A DNA stretch of 64,000 bases from Telmatactis stephensoni (Eukaryota > Cnidaria > Anthozoa > Actiniaria > Isophelliidae). Location: positions 62,001 through 126,000 of the forward strand of contig JALIZF010001424.1 of the NCBI GenBank assembly GCA_029948255.1, written 5' to 3'. Under the pieces are notes generated by a model. That model was not told where the DNA came from. It did no database searches and saw only the letters and a program-made list of their open reading frames with translations. A program made the translations under genes and the position numbers. The first letter of the stretch is position 1. Each line of letters opens with the position of its first letter. Below, piece by piece: positions 1-12,412 of this stretch.

Positions 1-744
1 TTAACTTAGCTGGTTATTGTATTGGCGAATTAATACAAGTCAGCTCGAGGATCGATCGATGTGTCCCTAAAGGTCCCCTGGTAAATGTATAGGCGTTTGA
101 ACAGGAACCGATGAGCTGCTGGTCTTAGCCAATTCCTTAATTAATTTCATGACATGCAAAGAAGACGAAACAAAATTTGCTCACTCTCTTACTGTTTTCT
201 GGTTAAATCACTGTTGTTCTGAGAGTAATTTTGGTAAAAGGGTGTAAACGTTTAAGTATATAAAACAGTCTGAACCTACCTCAGTTGTGTGCTGCAAGAG
301 CGGAAGGCTATCCGAACTGCAGAGATTTAAGAACATGCTGATATTTATGCAATATAACAATATTAGACCTCCTCTCCTGAACAATAGACTTAAGCAATTA
401 TACATAGAATGACGTCAACCAAAATTGTACCTAATTCACTTTTTACAAGGGGATGTGGTGCCCCCTTCTCATCTCTCAGTCAGAGGAAGATGAAAAACAG
501 TTCTATTTTCGTATACCCGCGATATAGGTCGACAATGAGCCAGGGAAGAAAATATTACCATGAAACATTAGATACAATGCATACAACATATACATACAGA
601 CACTTGCAACACTACAAAGTCAATCAATTAAAAACTGGACAATCTTTCATTCCAACTACAAAATAGTTAGCATACATATATTTTGTTTTCGTATAGTATA
701 TCATATAAATAGATGGTCCAGGAATTCAAAATATGCGGAAACAA
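1..744. repeat. Dispersed repeat, copy 1 (second copy near 19-20 kb)
   Basis: The block beginning with the CAGCTCGAGGATCGATCGAT segment near position 41 and running through the 'gacctcctctcctgaacaat' segment near 365 recurs in the same orientation from 19,021. The second copy has a longer insert before the AAAATTGTACCTAATTC segment. The end of the block (about 490-740) is also related to pieces of the tandem array to its right. The short reading frame at 409-666 lies wholly inside the repeat and recurs in diverged, broken form, so I do not call it a gene. I recognise no element ends. Confidence 0.7.
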
Positions 745-1671
745 TAGGAGAGGGAAACTTGTTAATGGGGCGCGCGCCGTAATTATTCCCATCTGTGCTA
801 TTTTTAGTAACCGGATGTAGTTTAACTTTCCTCTTAAGGCTGGTTCACACTAGCGTCGGAATCGGAATCGGAATCGTAAGAAAACAACAAAGAATTTAGG
901 GATTAGAATACAAAAGAAAGGTGTTTTTCTTTGTTCTTTCCTTTGTCTTTAATTATGCTTATGCTTGGTCTTATGCTTCTTGCGATGCTTATGTCGATGT
1001 CTTATGTCACACGCTTGACTTAACTCTTTTGTCTTTTCCTTTGTTTTCTGCTTCCGATTCCGATTCCGACGCTAGTGTGAACCAGCCTTTACCCTATGCC
1101 CTTGCGTCATAATTTGACACGTTCGGACCAAGAGAACCGTTATGTGCAGATTTGAGTTTTCAAAAACAGCATTAACAATCAAAGTTATCTTAGTTCTGCT
1201 CTAGTTCATATCATCTACCATCAAAAGTGTGTACTTTCTGATTACCAAGGAACGATTTTGATGAGAAAAATGGCAAAAACGTCGAGGATTTTGTTGTGTT
1301 TTTGAAAAAACATTTAGCGGAAATGCGCGCGCTACTGACGCATCACACGCGGTCATCCAGCGCGCGCTTACGTTTATTCAAAAATTTTCGCTCATTTAGA
1401 TGAGAAAAACTCGTTTGTTTTTATAATGTTTTGATGTATGTTATTGATTGGACATCAGATGGCTTTTTCGTGGAATCTAGAATAAATTTGGTATCGATTG
1501 TGTGATTTTATGAAGCTCAAATCGCGAAATTCCACTCGTTCAATTTTTCGACGCACGGGAGCAGGGTAAGACGAAAATGATACTGCATCCTGTTACTAAA
1601 AATAGCACAGATGGGAATCATCACGGCGCGCGCCCCATTAACAAATTTCCCTCTCTTATTTATGCTCTCTT
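745..1671. mobile_element. MITE with long terminal inverted repeats, copy 1
   Basis: Both ends carry the same inverted sequence: a GAGAGGGAAA start, then GGGGCGCGCGCC, then a CCCATCTGTGCTATTTTTAG block. The mirror lies at about 1592-1657. A second, differently interrupted copy lies at 17,496-18,361. There is no open frame of transposase size, so the element is non-autonomous. Its left tip looks truncated compared with copy 2, whose ends read CAAGAGAGCATAAATAAG. It is interrupted by another element at 837-1088. Confidence 0.8.
837..1088. mobile_element. Nested MITE inside the first long-TIR MITE
   Basis: A 252 bp segment begins AGGCTGGTTCACACTAGCG and ends with its reverse complement. Its sub-ends repeat GGAATC/GATTCC. 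TTA stands on both sides, and copy 2 of the host element lacks the segment at the matching place, so it is an insertion with a 3 bp TTA target duplication. A 3 bp TWA duplication is typical of PIF/Harbinger-type elements; that assignment is inference. The apparent 63-residue frame here is only the element body. Confidence 0.8.
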
Positions 1672-1689
1672 GTATGGTATCTATGATTC

Positions 1690-2010
1690 AAATCAGATAT
1701 AAAACAAAATTGTACCTAATTCACTTTTTACAAGGCGATGTGATGCCCTCTTCTCATCTCTCAGTCAGAGGAAGATGAAAAGCAGTTTTAATTTCGTGTA
1801 CCCGCGATATAGGTCGACAATGAGCCAGGGAAGAAAATATTACCATGAAATATTAGATACAATGCATACAACATATATTGCTACATATATATAGACAATT
1901 GCAACATTACAAAGTCAATCATAATTAATAATTGGACATTTTTTCGTTCCAACTACAAAATTATTAGCATGTATATATTCTGTTTACGTATAGTATATCA
2001 TATAAATAGA
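1690..2010. repeat. Partial unit preceding the tandem array
   Basis: This stretch is similar to the last part of the 2.3 kb unit (CGATATAGGTCGACAATGA, then TACGTATAGTATATCAT) and leads directly into the first full unit. It resembles the end of the repeat at 409-744 even more closely, which suggests one of the two arose by duplication across the MITE at 745-1671. Confidence 0.6.
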
Positions 2011-2208
2011 TGGTCCAGGAATGGAAAATATGCGGAAATAGATATAGAATCAGAAAATATATGATAGAGTATCTGTATTTTTCTTTGAAAACGTAGTACA
2101 AAATTGATGATAGTTTTAAGAACAAGAACTACATGTTAGGAACCTTTTAAAAACAAAACAAGCATTGAACAGATTGAAGGAATACACATGCGTGCATGAG
2201 CAAACAGC

Positions 2209-2495
2209 AAATTCTCTGGAAAATTTTGCCCATTTCCTATGACAGGAAATATCTAGAAAATATCTAGGAAATTGCATTTTCCTATGATAGGAACTGGACA
2301 AAATGTACGAAAATACATTTACCTACATATTTCCTAAATATTTCCTATCATATGAAAAATAAAAAGGTAAGAAATATCTTGGAAAATGCAATTTCCTAGT
2401 GTAGGAAATATCTAGCTTTTGTCCAGTTCCTATATCATAGGAAAATTATGCAATGTCCTAGAAATTTCGTATCATAGGAAATGAGCAAAAATGTC
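2209..2495. repeat. Hairpin-rich cluster built on TTTCCTATNATAGGAAA
   Basis: Short palindromes made of TTTCCTA and TAGGAAA halves follow each other every 20-40 bp and pair at several scales, with ATATCTAGG links. The same cluster lies at about 4490-4760 and 7750-7990 in the other units, and as a free-standing version at 10,593-10,832. No coding potential is visible. It looks like a foldback element whose arms are themselves palindromic. Confidence 0.7.
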
Positions 2496-2899
2496 TAGTG
2501 ATTGGTGGTTTCGGAATGAAATCAAATGGAAACAAATACTACAATATTACTTCGAGTGTTCACTTCGAACCTTCCAAAGTTAGAATATCTCGAACATACC
2601 CACGATATAGGTCGACAATGAACCTGGGAAAAAAATATTACCATGAAATATTTGATACAATGCATACAACATATATTGCTACATATAGACAATTGCAACA
2701 TTACAAAGTCAATCATAATTAATAATTGGACAATTTTTCGTTCCAACTACAAAATAGTTAGCATGCATATATTTTGTTTACGTATCAGTATTTCTTGCGC
2801 TGCACTGACGTCATCATAAAAAATTCAGGCTTAATATAGAATATTTTTGAATAAAATGTCTTGTATCAAAAGCAGTTGAAGGTATGTGTCTATACGAAA

Positions 2900-3115
2900 T
2901 TTTTAGTCATAAGCATATTTTGATAACGAGATACGAGCGATCAAATATCTTCATTGTTTGTGTGAAATGTATGGGTCCGCCATCTTGGTGGACAACCTTT
3001 GTACATACAACATGGCGGACAGTAACACGAAGGACCAAAATCACGTTAATATCGCTATAATTCGTATTTTCTATGCAAATATTCACCAAAACAAACTTAT
3101 TGATCACTATAGAAT
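2900..3115. mobile_element. Foldback element centred on GTCCGCCAT / ATGGCGGAC
   Basis: GTCCGCCATCTTGGTGGAC is followed within about 30 bp by ACATGGCGGAC, and the flanks continue as a degenerate inverted repeat (GCATATTTTGATAACGAG against GCATAGAAAATACGAATT). Copies lie at about 6130-6335 and 8420-8625 in the other tandem units. No target duplication was identified. Confidence 0.55.
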
Positions 3116-5116
3116 CAGAAAATGTATGATAGAGTATCTATGATAGGAACTGGATAAAATGTACGAAAATACATTTAACTAGACATATTTCCTAGATATT
3201 TCCTATCATAAAAAAATAAATAAAAAGGTAGGAAATATATATTTGCTACAAGAAAGAGAAATGTGGACAAGTATGGAATTTTTGAAACAGAAGGTGTTGT
3301 TTTGAATAAATTAACAAACCATGAGGGTTTTAGCTTGGCAGCCCAAACGTCGACTCGATGTAGTTGCTTACTTTGAACGTACGCTTACTAAATTATACCT
3401 AGTATAGCAAAGATAACGACACTTGGCAGCAGGTATGTTAGCATCTTGTTCTATCACATTATGACGAAAGCTGTAATAATTTCCAGATTTTCAAATGCAA
3501 GCTTACAATTGCCAGGAGAAAAACTGAATTTGTCCATTTTATACAGGTGAAGTTTCGGCGAATCTACGGATCACCATTAGTTCAACAATGGCGAATCTAG
3601 ATCTCCTGCTAAAAGTAAAAAGCACTTTCTAACTCATTGTTCTTGAAAAGTTTGTCAATCTTCTCCACTTGCTCGACTTTCGACATCTAAGTACTGGTAA
3701 AAGACTTCCTTGAGAGTCCATAGAGGTAATAAATACAGAAACATCACACAACTTGCCAAAGATTCACTTGCAAAGTTCTGAAGAATAAAATGTTTGAGCG
3801 GGAAATTGGCGACTCGCGCGTTTGTCCAAAAAATTCCCGCCAAAACACCAAAAGTATTACAAATTATTTCTTAGCATCTGTAGCTTCCAAATTTATCGAC
3901 CATTTTGTTTTTGTTTTTATTTGTAGTAGTGTGCAAATCTTTTAAGTATTCTTGAGTGAAAATTTTGAAATTGAATTTGGCGTGTTCTCAGCCAATCATA
4001 TTTCAGAAATGTTTGTATGTATACTGAGTAAATTTAATGAGTTACTGTGGTTCATCGAATTACTCAAGTTTGTGAGTAAATTTACTCGCACGTTTCAGTT
4101 GCAGTGAAGAAATGTATGGAGCTGAATGCTTAAGTTGAGTGTATGGTGATTCCATATGGAGCAGCAACAGACCCAATTGTTCCTAGGTATAATGACAAAA
4201 TTAAGAAAGCTTTGGACATTTTTTCGTTCCAACTACAAAATTATTAGCATTTATATATTCTGTTTACGTATAGTATATCATATAAATAGATGGTCCAGGA
4301 ATTCAAAATATGCGGAAATAGATATAGAATCAGAAAATATATGACAGAGTATCTGTATTTTTCTTTGAAAACGTAGTACAAAATTGATGATAGTTTTAAG
4401 GACAAGAACTACAAGTTAGCTGTAAGAGGCTGAACAGATTGAAGGAATACACATGCGTGCATGAGCAAACAAGAAATTCTCTGGAAAATTTTGCCCATTT
4501 CCTATGACAGGAAATTTCCTATGACAGGAAATATCTAGGAAATTGCATTTTCCTATGATAGGAACTGGACAAAATGTACGAAAATACATTTACCTACATA
4601 TTTCCTAGATATTTCCTATCATATGAAAAATAGAAAGGTAAGAAATATCTTGGAAAATGCAATTTCCTAGTGTAGGAAATATCTAGCTTTTGTCCAGTTC
4701 CTATATCATAGGAAAATTATGCAATGTCCTAGAAATTTCGTATCATAGGAAATGAGCAAAAATGTCTAGTGATTGGTGGTTTCGGAATGAAATCAAATGG
4801 AAACAAATACTACAATATTACTTCGAGTGTTCACTTCGAACCTTCCAAAGTTAGAATATCTCGAACATACCCACGATATAGGTCGACAATGAACCTGGGA
4901 AGAAAATATTACCATGAAATATTTGATACAATGCATACAACATATATTGCTACATATAGACAATTGCAACATTACAAAGTCAATCATAATTAATAATTGG
5001 ACAATTTTTCATTCCAACTACAAAATAGAATAGTTAGCATACATATATTTTGTTTAAGTATAGTGTTCTTGGGCTGCACTGACGTCATCATAAATAAAAG
5101 GCACCTGAAAGGTGCA

Positions 5117-6040
5117 TGTATCTACTGCAGAAGTGTTATAAAAATATTTTTGACAATGTGAAATGCTGATTGGAAAGAAAAACACGAATAGCGATGAAGA
5201 ATTTTATGGAGTTGGACAGGGCAGCTTGTAATATTACCTCGAATGTCTTTTTGAAACGTTCGGAAAAACTTGGTAAGTGATATTTTTAATGTTTTTACGT
5301 CCATCAATAGAGACAGCTTTCATAGACAGTGTCGTAGGTTTTATAAAAGGAATTGCTAGTGTTTGTTTGGCCTTGCAATCAAGGTCCACATGTTTGAGCT
5401 CTTCGTACATACGAAGGCCATTACATTTCCTTAATAGGAGATGAAATATTGTACAATGAAGTGAGTTATTTGATAATTTACATCAGCAATCGTTGTAAAC
5501 TTGTTTACTGTTGCTAAAGGATGCCAAAGGCTCAAACGAGATCGAGACGAACACTTCAATACACTCAAAAACGACCTAGCTCAAAATTAAATAATGATTC
5601 AAAAATTCTCCATAAGAATAAACCTGACACATTCTATTACAGCTGAGCCTTATCAATTGGCATAAAAACATTGTTAAAAACATCACTTACCAAGATTTTT
5701 GACTTGAATTCCTGTCAAACTTGTCAACAGTCGTCAGTCACATGGAGCTTCGTGCACACTTCGTGCTTGTCAGTTTTTCCTGAATGTTTCCGAAAGACAT
5801 TCGGTGGATTTGTACGTCATTTCGTCTTTACTTGTTTGTTCCCGCGTATTTTCCGAAAATATTCCGACTTTTCTATTGTTAACACATTTCTATTGTTAAC
5901 AAGCATAGAACTTCGTGTCAGAGCTCATACATGTTCTGGTGAATACCAATATACCGTGAACTCATAATTGGAGTGAAGCATGAAGTATATCCATTTTCAA
6001 CACGATGACATAGTATCTACTGCATTCTGCAGTAGATACA
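5117..6040. mobile_element. 924 bp inverted-repeat element inserted in the middle array unit
   Basis: Perfect 16 bp terminal inverted repeats (TGTATCTACTGCAGAA at 5117-5132 and its reverse complement at 6025-6040) bound a segment missing from the other two units. In those units ATCATAAA runs straight into ATTCAGG or its variant. About 22 bp just left of the repeat (GGCACCTGAAAGGTGC, itself a small palindrome) are also absent elsewhere and may belong to the insertion. Internal inverted segments occur near 5265 and 5665 (CTTGGTAAGTGAT). The 98-residue frame at 5671-5967 has no recognisable domain, so I consider the element non-autonomous. Confidence 0.8.
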
Positions 6041-9000
6041 AAAATTCAGGCTTAATATAGAATATTTTTGAATAAAATGTCTTGTATCAAAAGCAGTTGA
6101 AGGTATGTGTCTATACGAAATTTTTAGTCATAAGCATATTTTGATAACGAGATACGAGCGATCAAATATCTTCATTGTTTGTGTGAAATGTATGGGTCCG
6201 CCATCTTGGTGGACAACAAAATTTGTACATACAACATGGCGGACAGTAACACGAAGGACCAAAATCACGTTAATATCGCTATAATTCGTATTATCTATGC
6301 AAATATTCACCAAAACAAACTTATTTATCACTATAGAATCAGAAAATGTATGATAGAGTATCTATGATAGGAACTGGACAAAATGTACGAAAATACATTT
6401 AACTAGACATATTTCCTAGATATTTCCTATCATATAAAAAAACAAAAAGGTAGGAAATATATATTTGCAACAAGAAAGAGAAATGTGGACAAGTGTGGAA
6501 TTTTTGAAACAGAATGTAAGGTGTTGTTTTCAATAAATTAACAAACCATGAGGGTTTTAGCTTAGCAGCCCAAACGTCGACTCGATGTAGTTGCTTACTT
6601 TTGAACGCTTACTAAATTATAACGGCTAATATAGCAAAGATAACGACACTTGGCAGCAGGTATGTTAGCATCTTGTTCTATCACATTATGACGAAAGCTG
6701 TAATAATTTCCAGATTTTCAAATGCAAGCTTACAATTGCCAGGAGAAAAACTGAATTTGTCCATTTTATACAGGTGAAGTTTCGGCGAATCTACGGATCA
6801 CCATTAGTTCAACAATGGCGAATCTCCTACTAATAGTAAAAAGCACTTTCCAACTCATTGTTCTTGAAAAGTTTGTCAATCTTCTCCACTTGCTCGACTT
6901 TCGACATCTAAGTACTGGTAAAAGACTTCCTTGAGAGTCCATAGAGGTAATAAATACAGAAACATCACACAACTTGCCAAAGATTCACTTGCAAAGTTCT
7001 GAAGAATAAAATGTTTGAGCGGGAAATTGGTGACTTGCGCGTTTGTCCAAAAAATTCCCGCCAAAACACCAAAAGTATTACAAATTATTTCTTAGCATCT
7101 GTAGCTTCCAAATTTATCGACCATTTTGTTTTTGTTTTTATTTGTAGTAGTGTGCAAATCTTTTAAGTATTCTTGAGTGAAAATTTTGAAATTGAATTTG
7201 GCGTGTTCTCAGCCAATCATATTTCAGAAATGTTTGTATGTATATGATTACTGAGGACATTACTGAGTAAATTTAATGAGTTACTGTGGTTCATCGAATT
7301 ACTCAAGTTTGTGAGTAAATTTACTCGCACGTTTCAGTTGCAGTGAAGAAATGTATGGAGCTGAATGCTTAAGTTGAGTGTATGGTGATTTCATATGGAG
7401 CAGCAACAGACCCAATTGTTCCTAGGTATAATGACAAAATTAAGAAAGCTTTGGACATTTTTTCGTTCCAACTACAAAATTATTAGCATTTATATATTCT
7501 GTTTACGTATAGTATATCATATAAATAGATGGTCCAGGAATTCAAAATATGCGGAAATAGATATAGAATCAGAAAATATATGATAGAGTATCTGTATTTT
7601 TCTTAATTTGAAAACGTAGTACAAAATTGATGATAGTTTTAAGGACAAGAACTACATGTTAGGAGCCTTTTAAAAACAAAACAAGCATTGAACAGATTGA
7701 AGGAATACACATGCGTGCATGAGCAAACAACAAATTCTCTGGAAAATTTTGCCCATTTCCTATGATTGGAAATATCTAGGAAATTGCATATATGATAGGA
7801 ACTGGACAAAATATACGAAAATACATTTACCTACATATTTCCTAGATATTTCCTATCATATGAAAAATAAAAAGGTAAGAAATATCTTGGAAAATGCAAT
7901 TTCCTAGTGTAGGAAATATCTAGCTTTTGTCCAGTTCCTATATCATAGGAAAATTATGCAATGTCCTAGAAATTTCGTATCATAGGAAATGAGCAAAAAT
8001 GTCTAGTGATTGGTGGTTTCGGAATGAAATCAAATGGAAACAAATACTACAATATTACTTCGAGTGTTCACTTCGAACCTTCCAAAGTTAGAATATCTCG
8101 AACATACCCACGATATAGGTCGACAATGAACCTGGGAAAAAAATATTACCATGAAATATTTGATACAATGCATACAACATATATTGCTACATATAGACAA
8201 TTGCAACATTACAAAGTCAATCATAATTAATAATTGGACAATTTCATTTTCATTCTAACTACAAAATGGTTAGCATGTATATATTTTGTTTACGTATAGC
8301 ATTCTTGGGTTGCACTGACGTCATCATAAAAAAAATCGGGCTTAATATAGAATATTTTTGAATAAAATGTCTTGTATCAAAAGCAGTTGAAGATTTGCGT
8401 CTATACGAAATTTTTAGTCATAAGCATATTTTGATATATAACGAGATACGAGCGATCAAATATCTTCATTGTTTGTGTGAAATGTATGGGTCCGCCATCT
8501 TGGTGGACAACCTTTGTACATACAACATGGCGGACAGTAACACGAAGGACCAAAATCACGTTAATATCGCTATAATTCGTATTTTTTATGCAAATATTCA
8601 CCAAAGCAAACTTATTGATCACTATAGAATCAGAAAATGTATGATAGAGTATCTATGATAGGAACTGGACAAAATGTACGAAAATACATTTAACTAGACA
8701 TATTTCCTAGATATTTCCTATCATATAAAAAAAATAAAAAGGTAGGAAATATATATTTGCCATAAGAAAGAGAAATGTGGACAAGTGTGGAATTTTTGAA
8801 ACAGAATGTAAGGTGTTGTTTTCAATAAATTAACAAACCATGAGGGTTTTAGTTTGGCAGCTCAAATGTCGATTCGATGTAGTTGCTTACTTTTGAACGC
8901 TTACTAAATTATACCTAGTATAGCAAAGATAACGACACTTGGCAGCAGGTATGTTAGCATCTTGTTCTATCACATTATGACGAAAGCTGTAATAATTTCC

Positions 9001-9895
9001 AGATTTTCAAATGCAAGCTTACAATTGCCAGGAGAAAAACTGAATTTGTCCATTTTATACAGGTGAAGTTTCGGCGAATCTACGGATCACGATTACTGTT
9101 CAACTCCAATGGCGAATCTCCTGCTAAAAGTAAAAAGCACTTTGCAACTCATTGTTCTTGAAAAGTTTGTCAATCTTCTCCCCTTGCTCGACTTTCGACA
9201 TCTAAGTACTGGTAAAAGACTTCCTTGAGAGTCCATAGAGGTAATAAATACAGAAACATCACACAACCTGCCAAAGATTCACTTGCAAAGTTCTGAAGAA
9301 TAAAATGTTTGAGCGGGAAATTGGCGACTTGCGCGTTTGTCCAAAAAATTCCCGCCAAAACACCAAAAGTATTTCTTAACATCTGTAGCTTCCAAATTTA
9401 TCGACCATTTTGTTTTTGTTTTTATTTGTAGTAATGTGAAAATGTGTGAAAATTTTAAAATGTTTGAGTGAAAATTTTGAAATTGAATTTGGCGTGTTCT
9501 CAGCCAATCATATTTCAGAAATGTTTGTATGTATATGATTACTGAGGACATTACTGAGTAAATTTAATGAGTTACTGTGGTTCATCGAATTACTCAAGTT
9601 TGTGAGTAAATTTACTCGCACGTTTCAGTTGCAGTGAAGAAATGTATGGAGCTGAATGCTTAAGTTGAGTGTATGGTGATTTCATATGGAGCAGCAACAG
9701 ACCCAATTGTTCCTAGGTATAATGACAAAATTAAGAAAGCTTTGGATATTTTTTCGTTCCAACTACAAAATTATTAGCATTTATATATTCTGTTTACGTA
9801 TAGTATATCATATAAATAGATAGTCCAGGAATTCAAAATATGCGGAAATAGATATAGAATCAGAAAATATATGATAGAGTATCTGTATCTTTGAA

Positions 9896-10592
9896 CAATA
9901 GATAATAGATAGACAATGATAATGATAAACAACGATAATGAAATAAAAGAATTTCGATTCAGTGTTAAAATAAACAGAAACGAAAAGATTTTGAAAGCGA
10001 ACTACCGCCTAAGTCTGTCAAGAAAACAACAACAAAGAGGCGTATTGAGTTTACCACCGATTGCATGGTATGCGCCCGACAGATAAAAGTTCGTGAAGAT
10101 TCTATTCCGTCAATCAACTAATTACTTGAGGCAAAAATTTGCTGTGGAAATTATTACAATCAAGAATTAAAACAAGTACAAATTCATCTTAAAAAGAGTC
10201 AAATTAAAAATTATCAAAGAAATAATTTATGTGAACTTTTTTTCCGTAAATTAGGCCACTCTTTGCACACGAAACTTCAAAGCCGTGACCGACAGTGAAT
10301 GCTACTTAATTTCAAGCCTAAGATATCCTTTAGGTATCATATCGTTAAAACTAAATAAATAAATGAGATAAGCACTGGTGTTTTGGCTCAATTTTCTATG
10401 TAAAGGAATATCCCTATATACCTGTTTTATATTCCAATCGTCTGTTTGTTTACTACTTAAAAGTGACTCGACCGATTGGAGTAGTCTGATGTAAGAAATT
10501 ACAGTAAATGGCCAGTATTTCAACACTGTATCTCATTTTTATTGACGCTTTTCTTTCTATCCCATAAGCCTGTAGCCACATGCGCTTAACAA
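9896..10592. other. No gene seen between the array and the foldback element
   Basis: This is AT-rich sequence with short frames only. I saw no family similarity and no clear repeat structure apart from a few AATAATGATA-like simple stretches near 9905. Confidence 0.5.
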
Positions 10593-10832
10593 GCGCCTAT
10601 TTTTCTATGATAGGAACTAGGCAAAATGTAGGAAAATACATTTTCCCACATATTTCCTAGATGTTTCCTACCATAGAAAATTGCATTTTCCAAGATATTT
10701 CCTACCTTTCCATTTTTTATATGATAGGAAATATCTAGGAAATATCTAGAAAAATGTATTTTGCTACATTTTGTCCATTTCCTATCATAGGAAAATGCAA
10801 TTTCCTAGATATTTCCTATCATAGGAAATGAG
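10593..10832. mobile_element. Free-standing foldback element of the TTTCCTATNATAGGAAA family
   Basis: This is a nearly symmetrical 240 bp block. It opens with TTTTTCTATGATAGGAAC and closes with TTTCCTATCATAGGAAA. Matching AAAATGTA and TACATTTT steps lie inside, and the centre is near TTTTTTATATGATAGG. It matches the hairpin clusters in the tandem units but stands alone here, which shows the cluster can occur as an independent unit. Confidence 0.75.
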
Positions 10833-10856
10833 CAAAAATGTCTGGAAACAAATACT

Positions 10857-11445
10857 ACAAAACGCGCATGTGTTCTGTGATATAAACACGATGGAAGATG
10901 TAGAGCAAGAGAAAAGCAAGCTTAGGAACACGAGGCGTACATAGTTTTGCGTCCTAACGGGCAGCGCAAATTTTGTATCGCAGCTTCTATTAATTAAATT
11001 GGCGCGATGTATGCTGTATGCAGTCCTCTGTGCCTTTATTTAAGGATTATAAAATATTTGAGATATAATGCGCGCACTGATTGGCTGGCTACCATGTTTA
11101 TCTCAGAGGACAGAGACATGGCTCGCTCAAAAAACGTTGAAAATATTTTATAAAAGCAATATAAAACGATCGTTTATGTCTCTGTACTGTGATAGAAACA
11201 CTCTGGAAGATGTAAAGCACTCAAAAAGCAACAGAAACACTCGGCTACGCCTCGCATTCCCAAGCTTGCTTTTCTCTTGCTCTACATCTTCTATCGTGTT
11301 TATATCACAGAACACATGCGCGTGCGTTTTATATTTAAGGAATATAAAACGCGCGCGCATGTCTCTGTACTGTGATATAAACACAATGGAAGATGTAGAG
11401 CAAGAGAAAAGCAAGCTTAGGAACACGAGGCGTAGCCGGGAAATA
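10857..11445. repeat. Interspersed repeat, shared with a CASD1 intron (60 kb)
   Basis: The segment at 11,041-11,342 (ATTATAAAATATTTGAGATA, then CAGAGGACAGAGACATGG, ending with TCTTGCTCTACATCTTC) matches 60,150-60,466 over about 300 bp. It is followed by an inverted partial copy (about 11,337-11,440) and preceded by another partial copy at 10,857-10,942. The frames of 145 and 92 residues on opposite strands here are products of these inverted copies. Confidence 0.75.
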
Positions 11446-11494
11446 GTTAACCGTATAAACGTAAAGACCTTTTTTGAATCGGCTAACTTAGACT

Positions 11495-12409
11495 TTAGAA
11501 AATGATCACACTCACTCGCCTATAATCAGCGCTTAGTATTTTGGTGCTTTATATTCCATAGAGTAACTAAAGGTGTCAAGTGGTGAGGGCTTTGAAGCAC
11601 AGGGAAATTGTGGGGTAAAGAAAACAAGTACGGTCACGTGAGCTTTTATAACTAATTAGTATTCTCTATATAAATCATACTAATGAAGTCTTTTGAATTC
11701 TTTTGTTTAAAGAGTTTATTAGTATGCTTTATATAAAGAATACTGATTAGTTATAGAAACTCACTGACGGTACTGTTTTCTTTATACAACAATTTTCCTG
11801 CATTTCAAAACCCCACTATTTGACATCTTTAGTTACTTTACGAAACACAGAGCATCAAAATATCAAGCGCTGATAATCATTTTCAAAATTTTTCTGTGTT
11901 CCATGACCAACTTAAATACTTGTAAATAACATTTTAATTCGATATACGTACATGCATCAAATTTGTCGGAGCAAATTCTGAAAATCTTCCCTATGAAATT
12001 AACTGGCAAGTACTAAGCATACTTTTTTCCTTTACTATAAGATGAATTATAACAAACTCAAACTTACTGTGAGAAATTTTAGATACTCGAAACCTCCAAC
12101 TTGTGTTTTCAGGCTTGATAGTACGTAAAATAGGCACTTTTTTGCTGTCGTTATCTAGCTCTTCGCTCTAGTAGATTTAGTATCCATCTCATATATTGTG
12201 ACAATTTCTATCCCTAAAAAAGCCTGTGGAGTTCTGTAGCCAAAGCGGTCTTCAGCCGGCCGGTCTGATGTGCATGACATAAATGAGCCTCTTCAATTGG
12301 AAAACGCAAAAATGTATCGGACACAAGAAAGCAGTGCAAAACAAATAAGCCTTTAGACAATTTAACAATAAAAGCGGGTAAATTGCTCGTGAGTGTGATC
12401 ATATTCTAA
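11495..12409. mobile_element. Inverted-repeat element with an inner foldback
   Basis: Terminal repeats TTAGAAAATGATCACACTC and GAGTGTGATCATATTCTAA bound about 915 bp. Inside, 11,515-11,888 forms its own long imperfect hairpin. The half starting ATAATCAGCGCTTAG returns as CAAGCGCTGATAAT, and the arms agree over about 170 bp by eye. The frame at 12,214-12,402 shows no recognisable domain. The outer repeats could belong to a larger element into which the inner foldback inserted. Confidence 0.6.
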
Positions 12410-12412
12410 GAC

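Larger units (their letters stand above)
2011..9895. repeat. Tandem array of about three 2.3 kb units
   Basis: The landmark ATAGATGGTCCAGGAATT recurs at about 2011, 4291 and 7530, and slightly changed at 9821. That gives periods of about 2280, 3239 and 2291 bp. The long middle unit is explained by a roughly 950 bp insertion at 5117-6040. The units are almost identical over most of their length. Each holds a TTTCCTAT/ATAGGAAA hairpin cluster, a CCGCCAT foldback and an AT-rich tail. The same 62-74 residue frames appear in every copy on both strands. They have no start context, splice pattern or recognisable domain, so they are repeat sequence and not genes. Confidence 0.9.

Noticed and set aside
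2498..8658. Conserved 62-87 residue frames repeated in every array unit on both strands
   Set aside because: Conservation reflects recent tandem duplication. Frames overlap on opposite strands, differ by frame-neutral and other changes alike, and match no domain.
2011..9895. CRISPR-like or phage-like interpretation of the repeats
   Set aside because: Units are kilobases long, without short regular repeats and unique spacers. The genome is clearly eukaryotic with spliced genes.
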